Under the pieces are notes generated by a model that did not search any database, had not been told where the DNA came from, and saw nothing but the letters and a program-made list of their open reading frames with translations. Below, in pieces: positions 34,086 to 45,500 of a DNA stretch of 64,000 bases (positions within the stretch are counted from its first letter, which is position 1; every line of letters begins with the position of its first letter). The translations under genes were made by a program, and so were the position numbers. Location: the NCBI GenBank assembly GCA_019925095.2, contig CM034406.1, positions 14,170,388 to 14,234,387 on the forward strand, given 5' to 3'. The stretch comes from Dendrolimus kikuchii (Eukaryota; Arthropoda; Insecta; Lepidoptera; Lasiocampidae).

Positions 34086-35678
34086 ATTTGATAGTATGTC
34101 CAGCTTTTTATTTCTTGAGCCTGTACCTTCTACTCCGCTATATAGCTATCCGCTCTCCGTATAACGTATCGTACCAGCGTAGGTACAGAAATAATATCTA
34201 GAATTATTTCTGTGAGCGTAGGCGACTCTCTTGCTGTTTGTCTGCTTTGTCACAGACATGAAGACTATCGCAGATGCGGGAGTTCTTTATGCGGTCTTTC
34301 CTCATATAGAATTTTGATTCTTATTTACTCATTTCTATTTACTAATAGTGTAGCATTGTCTAGCGCAAAGTTAGTCAAGTTCTATTCAAATTCGGATTTA
34401 TCAGTTTAAGTACCCTATATCTATTCACATTTTTATTATTGTTTCTTTGTTTTAATTTTCAATATTTTTGTCTTTTTATTTTTACTTGAAGGCTTAGTAA
34501 TACTTTCTCTTAATGTAGCTTATTTTTAGTTATTATTAATGATAGCTGTTAGCCCCCCAAATAAAATAAAATAAAATTATCCCAGATTTCCGGGATAAAA
34601 AAAATCAAAAATGTTATTACAATGACATTAAATTTGGTCAGTAAAAAAAATCACATAGTACTTCGTTTTTTTTAAATCTGCCCATTTTAAATAATTCTCA
34701 GAAAAATTCCGCGGCATTCCTAGGATAAAAAGTAGCGCAGAGTTTAAGTCTAAGAATTGGCTGTCGGTCAGCGAAAACCGCATCTATAAATTCAAAAATA
34801 AATAAATTCAAAAGAGCAAAATAAATTCGATTTCTTCGATCAAACTATTGGCGGGAAAGAAGAACAAATCAGTGAAAAAAATGCCTGTCAGCTTTTCTTT
34901 TTTTCAAATGAGAGATAAATAAGATTAAAATATTATATATAACTAGCCAGTATTTTGAAGATGATTGCATTATTTTTGAATTTTTGGAGTTTTTACTAGC
35001 GTTTCGCTAACTTTGCCGGTGTCTGTACTATTTGGCACTATTCCATACTGATTTTAGAGCAATATGTTTTTAATGGTGTCCAATCAAAAATGGACACGAA
35101 AGTTAGACCATTATACACCAATTATGGCGTCCTTTTGTAAAATCGTTTATCAATTTATTTGGACTCCTTTGAGTAATTTGTGGCGATTAAATAACATCAT
35201 GTGGGAGAGCTGTGTGTGAGAGTTCCCATAAGAAACATCTTTTGTATAGTAATCTAAGGCGGTGCACCGTTTCAAACGCCGTAGACTGCGTACGGCGTGA
35301 CATTATATGCGAATGACGAATGCTTTTTATGATAGTGTGCACCATCAGACGCTTGACACGGCACGCATACGCTGTGTGCGGCGTCCACATCGTACGCCGT
35401 GTTCGCTGTTATTCTTCAGCATTCCAGCGTAAAGAATAAAGAAAGCGTATAAAAGTGTAGAGGTCGTTTAGCCTTCGGCACATAAGGCATGTAAACAAAT
35501 AAATCACAAGTCACGTTTTCGAGGTCAATAGATCTGTAATTATTGTTGATTTTTATTAAAATTTATATATTTGCTTCACTATTTAAATATTACATAAGTA
35601 GATTTAGTTTTATTAATTATTATTCTTATTTATTGTTCAATTAACAAAACTGAGTCGTTTTGGTCTTACGCCAAAAGG

Positions 35679-35749
35679 AAGGTTTGCACTGAAAATCACC
35701 ATTGTATCGGATATTATTCCGACATAGCAATATGCTGAGTGCAAACCTT
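35679..35749. repeat. 71-bp nested hairpin
   Basis: Outer arms AAGGTTTGCACT (35679-35690) and AGTGCAAACCTT (35738-35749) are perfect. An inner stem TCGGA/TCCGA flanks TATTAT. Weaker pairing lies between. Confidence 0.5.
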
Positions 35750-36304
35750 GTTTGCTGAAAATGCGGCGTACAAATTCGCAAAATATGCTTGGTGTATAAA
35801 AATGTAATAATGTCGCAATTTCTTCAAATAAAGTTTCTTTCGTTCTTTCTATCTGCAAACAAATCAGTCCAATCTTATTTATTAAAAATAAGAAAACTGT
35901 CATATGAAATACCCTCCCCTGCCCTGCGATAATAAATTAATAATAAGATAGGAATGTTAAGAAAACGATAAACTATATTATATGAATAAAAAAAAATATA
36001 ATACAAAACTAAGCCTAATGGTTCGTTTTTATCGTATTCTTACGAGTATTCAAGAGAACCCGGTCAATTTCGGGGCGCTGTAAAACCCAAGTAAATTAAT
36101 GAAATTAAACAAATTTGTAGTGGAAATTATTTAAAAAAATCCCTCTATATGATTTCTCTGATGTCATTTTATTGTAAAATGACCAGAAAAAAGTTATAAC
36201 GCCCAAAAGAAAATTTGTTCAAAAATTTTCAATTATTTTTGTTTATAACTTCTACGATAAGAAGTAATAAAAATAAAGTTGTAGATAATTTAGTTTTGCT
36301 TCTT

Positions 36305-36620
36305 GGGGCTTAGTACCAAGTTGGAGCACCGGAACGAGACAGTCGACTGCCAATAGGCGTAAACCCTGTGTCATTCGATTTGGTGCACTCTCTCACCAGG
36401 GATGCAGGTAGGTTTAGTGGATAGTTTATTCGACCTCCTCTTTCTTCGGAGGAGAATCGGCTGGCCGGTTGGCACAAAAGTCCCTCCCACACACACACGA
36501 AGCAGGTGGTACTAGGCGCTGCTTTTGGTCTTCCCCCGTATCCAAACCCGTATGCGTGTCGCAAGAAAAGACATTTCCCTGCGTTTACGACAAAAAAAGT
36601 TTCTAATCGAAAAAGGGGAC
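36305..36620 (+). mobile_element. 3' UTR stub of an R1-clade element (copy 1)
   Basis: The stretch has the same order of blocks as 37175-37470, including GTAGGTTTAGTGGATAG near 36410 and an ending AAAGACATTTCCCTGCGTT. No coding part is retained. The copies are diverged, so they are old. Confidence 0.6.
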
Positions 36621-36699
36621 ATTTCGAGTCTTCAAAAGGTGGAGTGTAGACGGTGGAAGCTATCCGTCTCCACCTATCTAGATGGGTTTCGCGGAAACA

Positions 36700-37470
36700 C
36701 GGAACCCTAAGGTATAGGATGACACAGATATTAATGGGGCATGGGTGATTTAGCAAGTATTTTCATCGTATTATGGGGCGCTACGACACCCCGCCATGCC
36801 AGAGTGCAGTGCATCCCTTGACTCAGTGTTGCCTACGTTCGTGGAGTGGTGGGGACCCTAAAGGTTCCTAATCCAGGTGGAGGTAGGGCCGGTGGACTCG
36901 CTGAGGAACTTGGTCGAGGCCATGATCTATAACGATTATCACTGGCAGGCAGTTTCTTCCTTTTGTGAGTCAGTAATGACTCAAAAAGAGGCCGCCGAGA
37001 GAGAGGGGGAGAGAACGGTGCAAGCGGCCTTCGTCCTCCTTCGACATTGGGGCTCGGAGACGCCGTGCTGAACCAACTCCCATGATTCCGTGGTAGAGGG
37101 CCGCTGTTTACGGGGGTATCTATGGACCTTCACACCTCTGCTTTACTTAGTGGTTTAATACAACTCTGCTTCCTTTGGTTTGTACCAATCTGGCACACTA
37201 GAACATCACAGTGCAGTGACTTTCTCCTAGATCCTATAACATTCTCACTAAGTGCTTTCTCTCTATTCGGGACGCAGGTAGGTTTAGTGGGTAGTTCATC
37301 GGCCTCTGCTTTCAATAGAAGAGTTAGCGGGGCCGTCAGGTATGAGTCCCATACGCACTCGGGTAGGCGGCGTTAGGCGCTGCATTTGACCTGCCCCCAT
37401 GCCCCCATATGCTAGGCCTGACTGTGTGTCACAAGGAAAGACATTCCCCTGTGTTAATAAAAAAAATATT
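36700..37470 (+). mobile_element. R1-clade ORF2 C-terminus plus 3' UTR (copy 2)
   Basis: Frame 36877-37071 reads VGPVDSLRNLVEAM ... FCESVMTQKEAAEREGER. It is collinear with the C-terminus of the intact ORF2 at 45910-49119. Upstream, 36715-36735 still resembles the ACGACACAGATACT stretch of the intact copy. The reading frame is broken before 36877. The 3' UTR contains GTAGGTTTAGTGGGTAG near 37280-37294. Confidence 0.75.
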
Positions 37471-38194
37471 TAATCGAAATAATGAATACTTATAGCTAAT
37501 CAGTAAACCGAAATATTATACGATTAAAAATTACTGAACGGAACCGTCGAAAACATCTATTCGAGCGGAAATTGGGAAGCGCCTACAAATTTAATTATAG
37601 CAAAGACTTGTACAAACAGTTTCAATATAATATTCTCAGAAGGAGTTCGTTCCATCAAAATAAGAAGAGGTAATTTAGTAGCGGAAACCTTTTTGTTTTG
37701 TCAATTAAAGCTGGAAAATTAGAAAGCGTAAGGATTTAATCCTCATCATAGCGTTAAATTCTAGTTGCGTTTAGAGCACTAGCTTCAGAGCGGAGACTTT
37801 GTTTTCTTACTTTTGCTCCTCCACTTCGCATTCGTTATTGTGATATCACTGGCACGCATGTAACTCTTAAAGACGTGAAAATAACATTTTTGGGTTACCC
37901 CTTCCACCGGAATCTGGGGGAGGCGGCATGGCTAGATAATTGTTCTGCTCATAACTAGTACTTTTCTATAAAACCGAAGCGACAAGGATGAACACTGAAT
38001 AATTCTTGGAAAAAATCATTCAGAATAAAATTTTGGAAAAATTATAAGTATACAGCGACATATAATTATTTCATACATATGTACCTATCTCTAGGTACTT
38101 CTAATAATATGACTGTGAGCTACAAAGATAGACGGACATAATGATTTCACACGGGTCTTATAACCCTGAATCCTCTAAAAACTTAGATAATATA

Positions 38195-38510
38195 TTTTTT
38201 TATTTCATAAATTCAGCAGACAGGCAGACGGCTCACGTGATGGAAAGCGGTTACCATTGTATATAGACATTTGCAATACCAGAGGTGCTACCAATATGCT
38301 GCTGCTCTCTAAAGGAATCAGTCACCCTTTAGAAACCTGGCCACTAACGCCAAAACAGAACTCAAGGTTGTTATGGCGACATACTCTAAACCAAGGATGG
38401 CAGCCATCCAGGTGGGCAAATACAACCTGGCCGTGGGGCTTTTTTGTCGCCTCTTACAACAGGCCAGCTGGCGGCAGGAAGTTGTATTCTTTCTTCGTCC
38501 CTGCACAGAT
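38195..38510 (+). repeat. 'cagacggccc' repeat
   Basis: Near full-length diverged copy with the start, the AACTCAAGGTTGTTATGGCG block and the TTGTATTCTTTC end. Confidence 0.72.
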
Positions 38511-39482
38511 AAAAACAATTAAATATCGGGTATTTAAGTATTGTTACCTTTTACCAAGTAACACTTCAAAATTTTATTGCATGCAGAATATAGTAGAAAC
38601 ACTGTATACTGCATGTAGTATTTAATCTCAATTTAGAGAGCAGTTTCATTGATAAGAATATTTTCAGTGTAATTTCATATAAGGTGCGATCAACGGAAAG
38701 TCATATCTTGAAATATTTGAAGCTGTGTAATCCATACTAACATATACATAAGTATAAAATAAATAACATTTTGACCCATGTGTTACCTCAGGTACACTAT
38801 TAGTTTCAGAAGCGAAAAAGGTTATCTAAACTCGAGCTCGATAAGTATGCTTAGTTGCTCGCACTATCATCCACTGCAAGTAAATAATAAGTTTTTTGTA
38901 ACTACAGCTCTCTTGTAACTAAATATAAATAATGAAAAACGCTATATTCCTCGAAATAGTTTTAAAAAAGGTAAATTTTGTTACGAGTTGTAAGACTCGA
39001 ATTAAAATGCCCTTTGAATTACTGTACAATTTATTAGAACTATACAAACACGTATAACACAGGTACAAATATAACTGAACACAACCAGTCCAAACGTAAA
39101 GCACGATTCAATAACACGCGCAAAGTCCGTCACTAAATAGTTTACCGAATGTACACAAGTCATGGTCCGCTTGTGGTTATCGCTCGACTACCTCGTCGAT
39201 CAATCGAGGCATTGCTTTATACTGCCCGGATGCAATATGTCTGTTCGGCCGCGTGACCGAATTTCCTAGAATCACACCTGGCTAAAGACTGCCATAAAAG
39301 ATTACAATACACAATGGGCTGGTTTTCTAATCAAAAAGTAAACAAAAGAAGTCCAAATGCCAAAAAGGTAATAAAATGTGTTTCTACAGACAAATGTGGA
39401 TTTGCCTTTGTCGGCACCTCGGTCGTAACAATATAAAGAAATGACGATAAAAGGTGCTCTGGACAAGTATCTATCGAGTTAT

Positions 39483-39608
39483 AGTTTAATGGCCGGTTTC
39501 TATATCTTACCACTCATTCACTTGTCTTACCATCGGTTGAATTTTGACATAAGCTCCATACAAGTAATAAGTAAAAATAGTAAGAATTAGAAACCAGCCA
39601 TAAACTAA
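39483..39608. mobile_element. Short TIR MITE, about 125 bp
   Basis: The left end TAGTTTAATGGCCGGTTTCT pairs with the reverse complement of the right end near 39588-39608 (TAGTTTATGGCTGGTTTCT). A degraded relative lies at 13285-13385 with the same internal ACTTGTCTTA.CATC.GTTGA block. Confidence 0.6.
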
Positions 39609-40469
39609 TTTACAAATGGTGACTCTGTCATTAAACATGGTTTAGTTTAATCATAAATATGGTTATTACAATGTTAGTAACCTCCTAGATCCTAGATCTA
39701 GGGTTTAGTCTTAAGGAAAATAATATTTGTATGAATTTTATTTAGATTTATTTCGAAAGTCCTACTTTGAAAAATCTTACAAACACACGCAGAGGACGTG
39801 TGAGTAATAGATTAAATATATTAATTTTTGATTTGATTTAATAATTAATTTAGTTTATTTTCAAATATTTAGTTTAATTTAGAATTTAGTTCCATTACAA
39901 TGAATAAAATTTAAATGTAATTAATTAGCTGATATAAATTAAAATATCCATTGCAATATTTTCGTAATACGCAACAATGAAACGGCACTATAACCATACA
40001 CCATTCGATTTGCGCATGCGTCCACATTCCGCTACTGTGCGAGACTAGCTCCCAGCATCCTTTCAGTCCGGCCCCAAACCTCCACCAGGCAACCCATATC
40101 TCCAGCAGCACCAACATTTAACCAACACCACTTCCAAGATTTCTTCGTAAAGGTACACATTATTATTCATAGACAATAAGTAATAGTATTTTAGAAAGAC
40201 GTTTATGAATTACAATAATCGGTCGAAATAAAAAAGTCTTCGATTTCAAGCGAAGGCTACAAGACAAAGAGACGTTTTAACTTTGTCGATTTATTTCTTA
40301 AGTTACGACTACTACCCAAGATTCATTATCATTAGCTATCTACTTCAGGTATAAGGCAAAATTGCAGAGATTAAAGACCATTTTTCTGGAGATATTTTTT
40401 TCAACAAATCTTGCGCTAGGCACGTTCTATCTTAAATTTTAATAATTCTATTTTGTACATTATGTTTGA

Positions 40470-40697
40470 CTAGCTGCACCCCGGGGTCTCACCCGCGTGG
40501 TGGAAAATCGTTATATTTTGGATAATTCACACTAACTCTTTATAAACTATAGCCTATGTGTTATTCTGATGTGTAAGCTATGTTATTGTAGAGTTTCATC
40601 AAAATCCATTCAGTAGTTTTTGCAAGAATGAGTAAGGAACATACATACATCCATACATACATTCTTACAAACTTTCGCGTTTATAATATTTGTAGGA
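40470..40697 (-). mobile_element. Non-autonomous Helitron, 228 bp, LEP1-like
   Basis: On the minus strand A|TCCTACAAATATTATAAACG leads to GGGGTGCAGCTAG|T, with perfect Helitron-type termini. The ATATTATAAA-CGAAAG start is the kind common in lepidopteran Helitrons. Confidence 0.85.
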
Positions 40698-41006
40698 TTA
40701 CATTTTTTATCAAGTCTTTGTTTTTATTAGGGTTCCGCAGCCTTTGGCAGAAACGCAGCCCTTATAAACGCCTGTCTGACCGTCAGTCTTCGTAGGTCAT
40801 AAACAATTCATTTACAAAGTCATAAAAAAGTTCAAATTATTCTGAATTTCAAAAAAAATCAAGATTATGGAGGATTAAAAATATTTTCAAAATAAAATTC
40901 TTTAAACAAGATGTCTTGCGTTGAGCAGTTTTTGAGATATATATATAAACTAAACTATTGTTGGCACATCACCCAATGATTGGCACCTTAATCAATTTAT
41001 TCAAGA

Positions 41007-41333
41007 TTAGCTGAAGCCCGCGACTTCGTCCGCGTGGTGCGGTTTTTTTCACTATCCCACGGGAACTCTTTAATTTTTCGGGATCAGAAGTATCCTATAT
41101 GTTGACCAGGGATATAAGCTACCACCATACAAAATTTCATTTAAATCGGTCCAGTCGTTTCGAAGATTAGCTGGTACAAACAGACATACAAACAGACAAA
41201 CAGAGAAACAAAAAATTTTTAAAAATCCAAATTAGTTCTATTTCACTTCTTACATCCCTTAGACTCGGTTTTTAGCATTTTTTTTCATTGTACAGTAATT
41301 TGACCTCTACAATTTATTATATGTATGTATAGA
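41007..41333 (-). mobile_element. Non-autonomous Helitron, 327 bp
   Basis: On the minus strand A|TCTATACATACATAT leads to GGGCTTCAGCTAA|T. These are correct Helitron ends (TC to CTRR) with A/T flanks. Same family as 57804-58282. Confidence 0.85.
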
Positions 41334-41364
41334 TACTAAAACTATTTGTATCCATATAATATAC

Positions 41365-41540
41365 GACGGCCTTTGTGGTTGAGCGGGCTAAGTCTTTGCC
41401 GGCTTACCTAACTGCAACGCAGAGGCTCCGGGTTCGATTCTTGGTATGGTATAAAATTCGGAAACAAAGTTATTTACCATGGTCTGGGTGTCTGGAATTG
41501 AACCTCGAGTAGTCCATTGTGTATTACCCATAACACATTA
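41365..41540 (+). mobile_element. tRNA-derived SINE, 3' part lost
   Basis: It begins GACGGCCTTTGTGGTTGAGC with an intact B box. It breaks off within CATAACACA, where the antisense R1 fragment begins. Confidence 0.82.
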
Positions 41541-42290
41541 TTTTTAACAAGAGGAAAGTCGATTGAGGACTGTCAGCCGCGCGGAGTAGGAAAGTCGCGG
41601 CCGGTGTGTGGGATTCGCCAGGTCGGGGTGGCACTAGCACCTCACGTGTGAAGTACTTACTTCCTATCGTACACCACGGTTAGGGACACCCACTAAAATT
41701 TCTCGGTATTCCTTTTTTCGCTTTCATGCTAGGGCCACAAGCATTTGGCCTAGCTAATTCTCACGCCCTGGCAGGCGGTGGCCCATAAGGCCTCGTCCAC
41801 TGCCGGTGTCTTCATTCTCGCATTGCGTGTGGCATTCTGTAACGCGTCTCACGGGAGGAGAGGTGAGCGTGCGCGGAATATGGCACACCCCCATCTCGAC
41901 GGCATAACGGCAGGTGAAAAACCTTTTTCCGTAAGGGGAAAATAATAAATAAACCTGCGCCGCCCGCTTACGGTGGCCGAAGGTCCAAGATGGCCCACCG
42001 GCGCCGACGCGTCTTCCTTTGGCGGTAGCGGAGCAAGGACATAACGTTCACCCTCCCACTCCGCCTCCTCTTTGGTGAGTATTACGCGCTCACATAAACA
42101 GGAGACGCCGTCCCATCCGGGTTTGCTCCCGACTATGTCCAGCACCACGATAGGGGCGACGAAGTGTCGGCGCTGCTATGCCCAAGCGGGGCACACCTGG
42201 AGGATGTGCAGCGCCGTATCCTCGTCGCCCGCCTGACAGTGATGGCACCCTGACGTGGGCTCAGTGCGAAGCAGTCGCAAATGCCCGTGC
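41541..42290 (-). mobile_element. 5'-truncated R1-clade element, antisense, different family
   Basis: Read on the minus strand this is the end of an R1-type ORF2. It begins with CHHCQAGDEDTALHILQVC (the CCHC motif), then has a stop, then a tail with CERVILTKEEAEWEGER that parallels CETVMSLKEAAERDRER of the intact element. About 300 bp of 3' UTR follow, including TTTTAGTGGGTGT (rc of 41686-41698). The protein tail is too different to be an inverted piece of the neighbouring element. Its 3' end abuts a SINE broken at about 41540. Confidence 0.78.
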
Positions 42291-42554
42291 TCTTCTCGAA
42301 AATTGCAATTTTCCGCGCTTTTTCTCCCCCGAAAAGCGATAAATTGCGATAATAGTTGTGTAGTGACAGTGTACAGTGTTTTTTAGTTCGATTCCGGCGC
42401 GAATCAGTTGTTTTTCGACTGAGGTGAGTTTTTAAGCTCTATTCGCTTTGTTTTCGCGCGCTTCGGCGCATTACGCAATACTTAACGGTTATTTCGTGTT
42501 GTCAGACACACCGGTGCGCTTTCCTGGTCTTGGCGGGAGATAGGGCATCCAGTA

Positions 42555-45500
42555 ATGGATGCCCCTGATTCCAAGTCGGCCCCTGGGCTTTCGGGTGCCC
42601 CTTGTAAAAGGGGACACGTGAAGGCCAAGGATGGTTGGCAGATGGCCGAGATCGGCGAAACGCGGCGGAAAAAAGTCCCGCCCAAATTATCAGCCCGACG
42701 CAGCAAGTCTGTTGCCGGGCCCCGCCCGCGGTGCCAGGCTGATGCCGTTATCACGGCGACAACCGAGGCACCTGAATCGCTAGGAAGGGCGGCGTCGGTG
42801 GTGGATCTCACCATAGACGCCCCCGAGGCTAGGAATAACGTGATGGGGCCACCTGCGGCACCCGTCACGCATAGGGCTCCGTCTGGCCGTGCGGCACGTA
42901 ACAGTGCGGCACGCCCAGACATAGATAGGGAAGTGCTGCTCGCGGCAAACTCAGCTGTTTGCCTGGCTGTGAGTGCCGCGAGCACCATAGTCGAGTACGC
43001 ATACATGGCGCCGTCGACCTCTGCGCGAGCTTCACCCGTGCACGGGGACGGCGCGTATGTACAGCACGAAGACATCCCACCGTCCGGTAGCGTCCCAGAC
43101 TCGCTGGAGAACGCGCTCGACGGTGCGATTCGCGCGTTCAATTGTTCCCGCCCCAATTCGCCTGCCTGTAGCTTGGTCTATACGGCGGCCGGATCGGCGG
43201 CGGCAGAGAACGGGTGCCCCACGACGACGGTGTCAAATAGCGCATGGGCTTCACCCATGCCGACGACATCGGTCTGCGACATATCGGGTCGCAGCGTCGG
43301 GGACGGCCGCTCCACGACACCGGTTGCCGCGCGGGCTTCACTCGCGTCAACAACCGGGGTCGTGTGCAGGGACTCTGTAGGCGCGACAGCGGCGGCCCCT
43401 TCGTCTTCCTTCCCTACTGGGATGGGAGCCGCTGTCGCAATGTCGGCGCCTGTGGGTACAGCGGCTGCGGCGGCGGCGACGACGGCTACGTCCCCGTCTT
43501 CGGCAGCAGCGGCGGCGGCGGATTCGGCGTCTTCGTGCTTGTTGTTTCCAGCATCGATGCCATCGGCCTCGGGTTCGGCGACGCTGTCTACGTCTTCGGC
43601 GGCAACCGTGCCCATATCGTGTTCCCCCGTTTTTGTGGCCGGATCGAGGTCGCGCTTTTGGGACCGGTCCCAAAGCAGCGACGCCGACTCGGCCGCTACG
43701 TCGGGTGCCTCCACCCCAGCGCGCGCGCGCTCGCCTTTGCGCCCCGCGGGGGGCGCAACCGCGTCGGTACTCGCGGGTGCGGAGGCCTTCCTCCGCACCG
43801 AGGGGGGGGAAAAAGGGCGTAAGGCGCGCAAGGCCACCGCCGCCAAACTGGCCGCGGCTAGCCAGTGCGCCGCCCTCGTAGGGGACGTCTCGTCCTTCGG
43901 CCCAGGGGAGCTCCGCCTCGCGGCGAGCGCCCAAGTGGCCGAAATCCTTCAAATTGCCCAGACGTCGGGCAATCTGAAGGGGGGCTACGTGCGTCGGCTG
44001 AAGGATGCCGCGAACAGGTTGTCGGACATTGTCGACACCCTGGCCACGCGGAATCCGGAAACCGAGGCATGGAGGCTCGGAAACGAAAATGCGCGTTTGC
44101 GCATGGAATTGAACTCATTGCGGGGGGAAAATCTTTCCTACCGTAAGGAGTTTGAGGAAATGCGCAAGGCCCTAAAGGCCTCCGCTCCGGCTGTGGAGCC
44201 GGCGCCCGCTGTTGTGGCGACGCCGCCCCCCGTACCCGTCAAGCGGAAGGCCCGGGCTGTCGCGGCGGAGGTGGCGGCGATTCCGGAACCGCCCGCCGCG
44301 CTCGCTGCGGCTAAAAAACCGCGTCCGGCCCCTGCTGCGGTAGCAGGGCCAAAACCGGTTCCCGTCGACGGGACGGAATCGGCCGCGGCGCCCGCCGACG
44401 GGGCGGCGCCGACGTCCATCCCGATCGGGCCCGGCGGCGGGGAGTTCGATGCGTTTTTGCGAGTCGTGCTCGACGCCGTCGCGCCGTTCGTTCGCGCGCA
44501 ATTTGCCGCGATTGAGGACCGGCTGAACCCCGCGCCGACCCTCCGTCCGCCGCTCGCGGCCGACCGAGGTAAGGCGCCGGCGCCCAGACCGGCGCCTCGC
44601 GACCAGGCCACCGGAAGGCCAAGACCAGTCACGGCTGCCGCCGCCGTCCGGCGAGGTCTGGGGGAAGCAAGTACCCCGGTCCCGGTGGAGGTGGTGGCGG
44701 CCCCGGCCGTCGGGGTGGCAGGCCCCCCACTGCCACCGGCCCCCCAAAAAAAGAAGCACAGGGGGGGCGTGAAGCGGACGCTCAGAAAGCAGCGGAGGGC
44801 GGCGCGCGCCGCCGCCGCTGCTTCAGCGGCCTCCGCTACGGTGCCCGCGCCTGTGGTGCCGGCCCCCAGGCAGCGGGCGGCGCTCGCGGCCGCGACACCG
44901 GTCGTCGCGGCGCCCGTCGTCCGCGCTCGCGTCACGCACGTCGTGCCGCCACTGGCGCCCGTGGCCCCCACCCCCGCCCCGGAGGGGGGGGCGTGGACCA
45001 CGGTCGTCAAGCGGAAAAAGGGTAAAGGGACGAGGGCCGACGGGCCCCCTCCCCTCCCCCAGGCGCAAGCTGCTCCCCTGCCGACGGGGCGGGGGCAGCA
45101 ACAGCGGAAACAGGCTGCAAAGCCTGCGGTCGTATTCCGCGAGCCGAAGTCGGCCGCAGTTATCATTAAACTGCTGCCGGCAGCGGCCGCGAAGGGTGTC
45201 GGTTATCGCGAGGTCTTTGCAAAGGCCTCGACGGTGGTCGACATCGCGGCCATGGGCCTCCGCGAGGGGCTGAAGGTGGTGCGGACCGTCAGGGACGCGC
45301 GTCTCCTCGAGTTCCAGCCGGGACCCGAGAGCGCGGCCAAGGCGGACCGCGTCGCCGAGGCTCTGCGCGGAGCCCTTGTAGGGATGGCTGAGGTCGTCCG
45401 CCCCGTAAAGCGTGGGGAGCTTTACGTCTCTGGGCTGGACGAATCAGTCACGGTCGATGGGCTGCGTGACGCGATCGCGCGCGCCGGCAATTGCCGGCGC

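Noticed and set aside
36310..36756. 148-codon minus-strand frame
   Set aside because: It lies antisense across R1-clade 3' UTR sequence, with no family motif.
42482..43156. Long minus-strand open frame (224 codons) opposite ORF1
   Set aside because: GC-rich coding DNA gives long antisense frames. It has no family motif. The same holds for the 342-, 243- and 222-codon frames in 43.1-47.2 kb.
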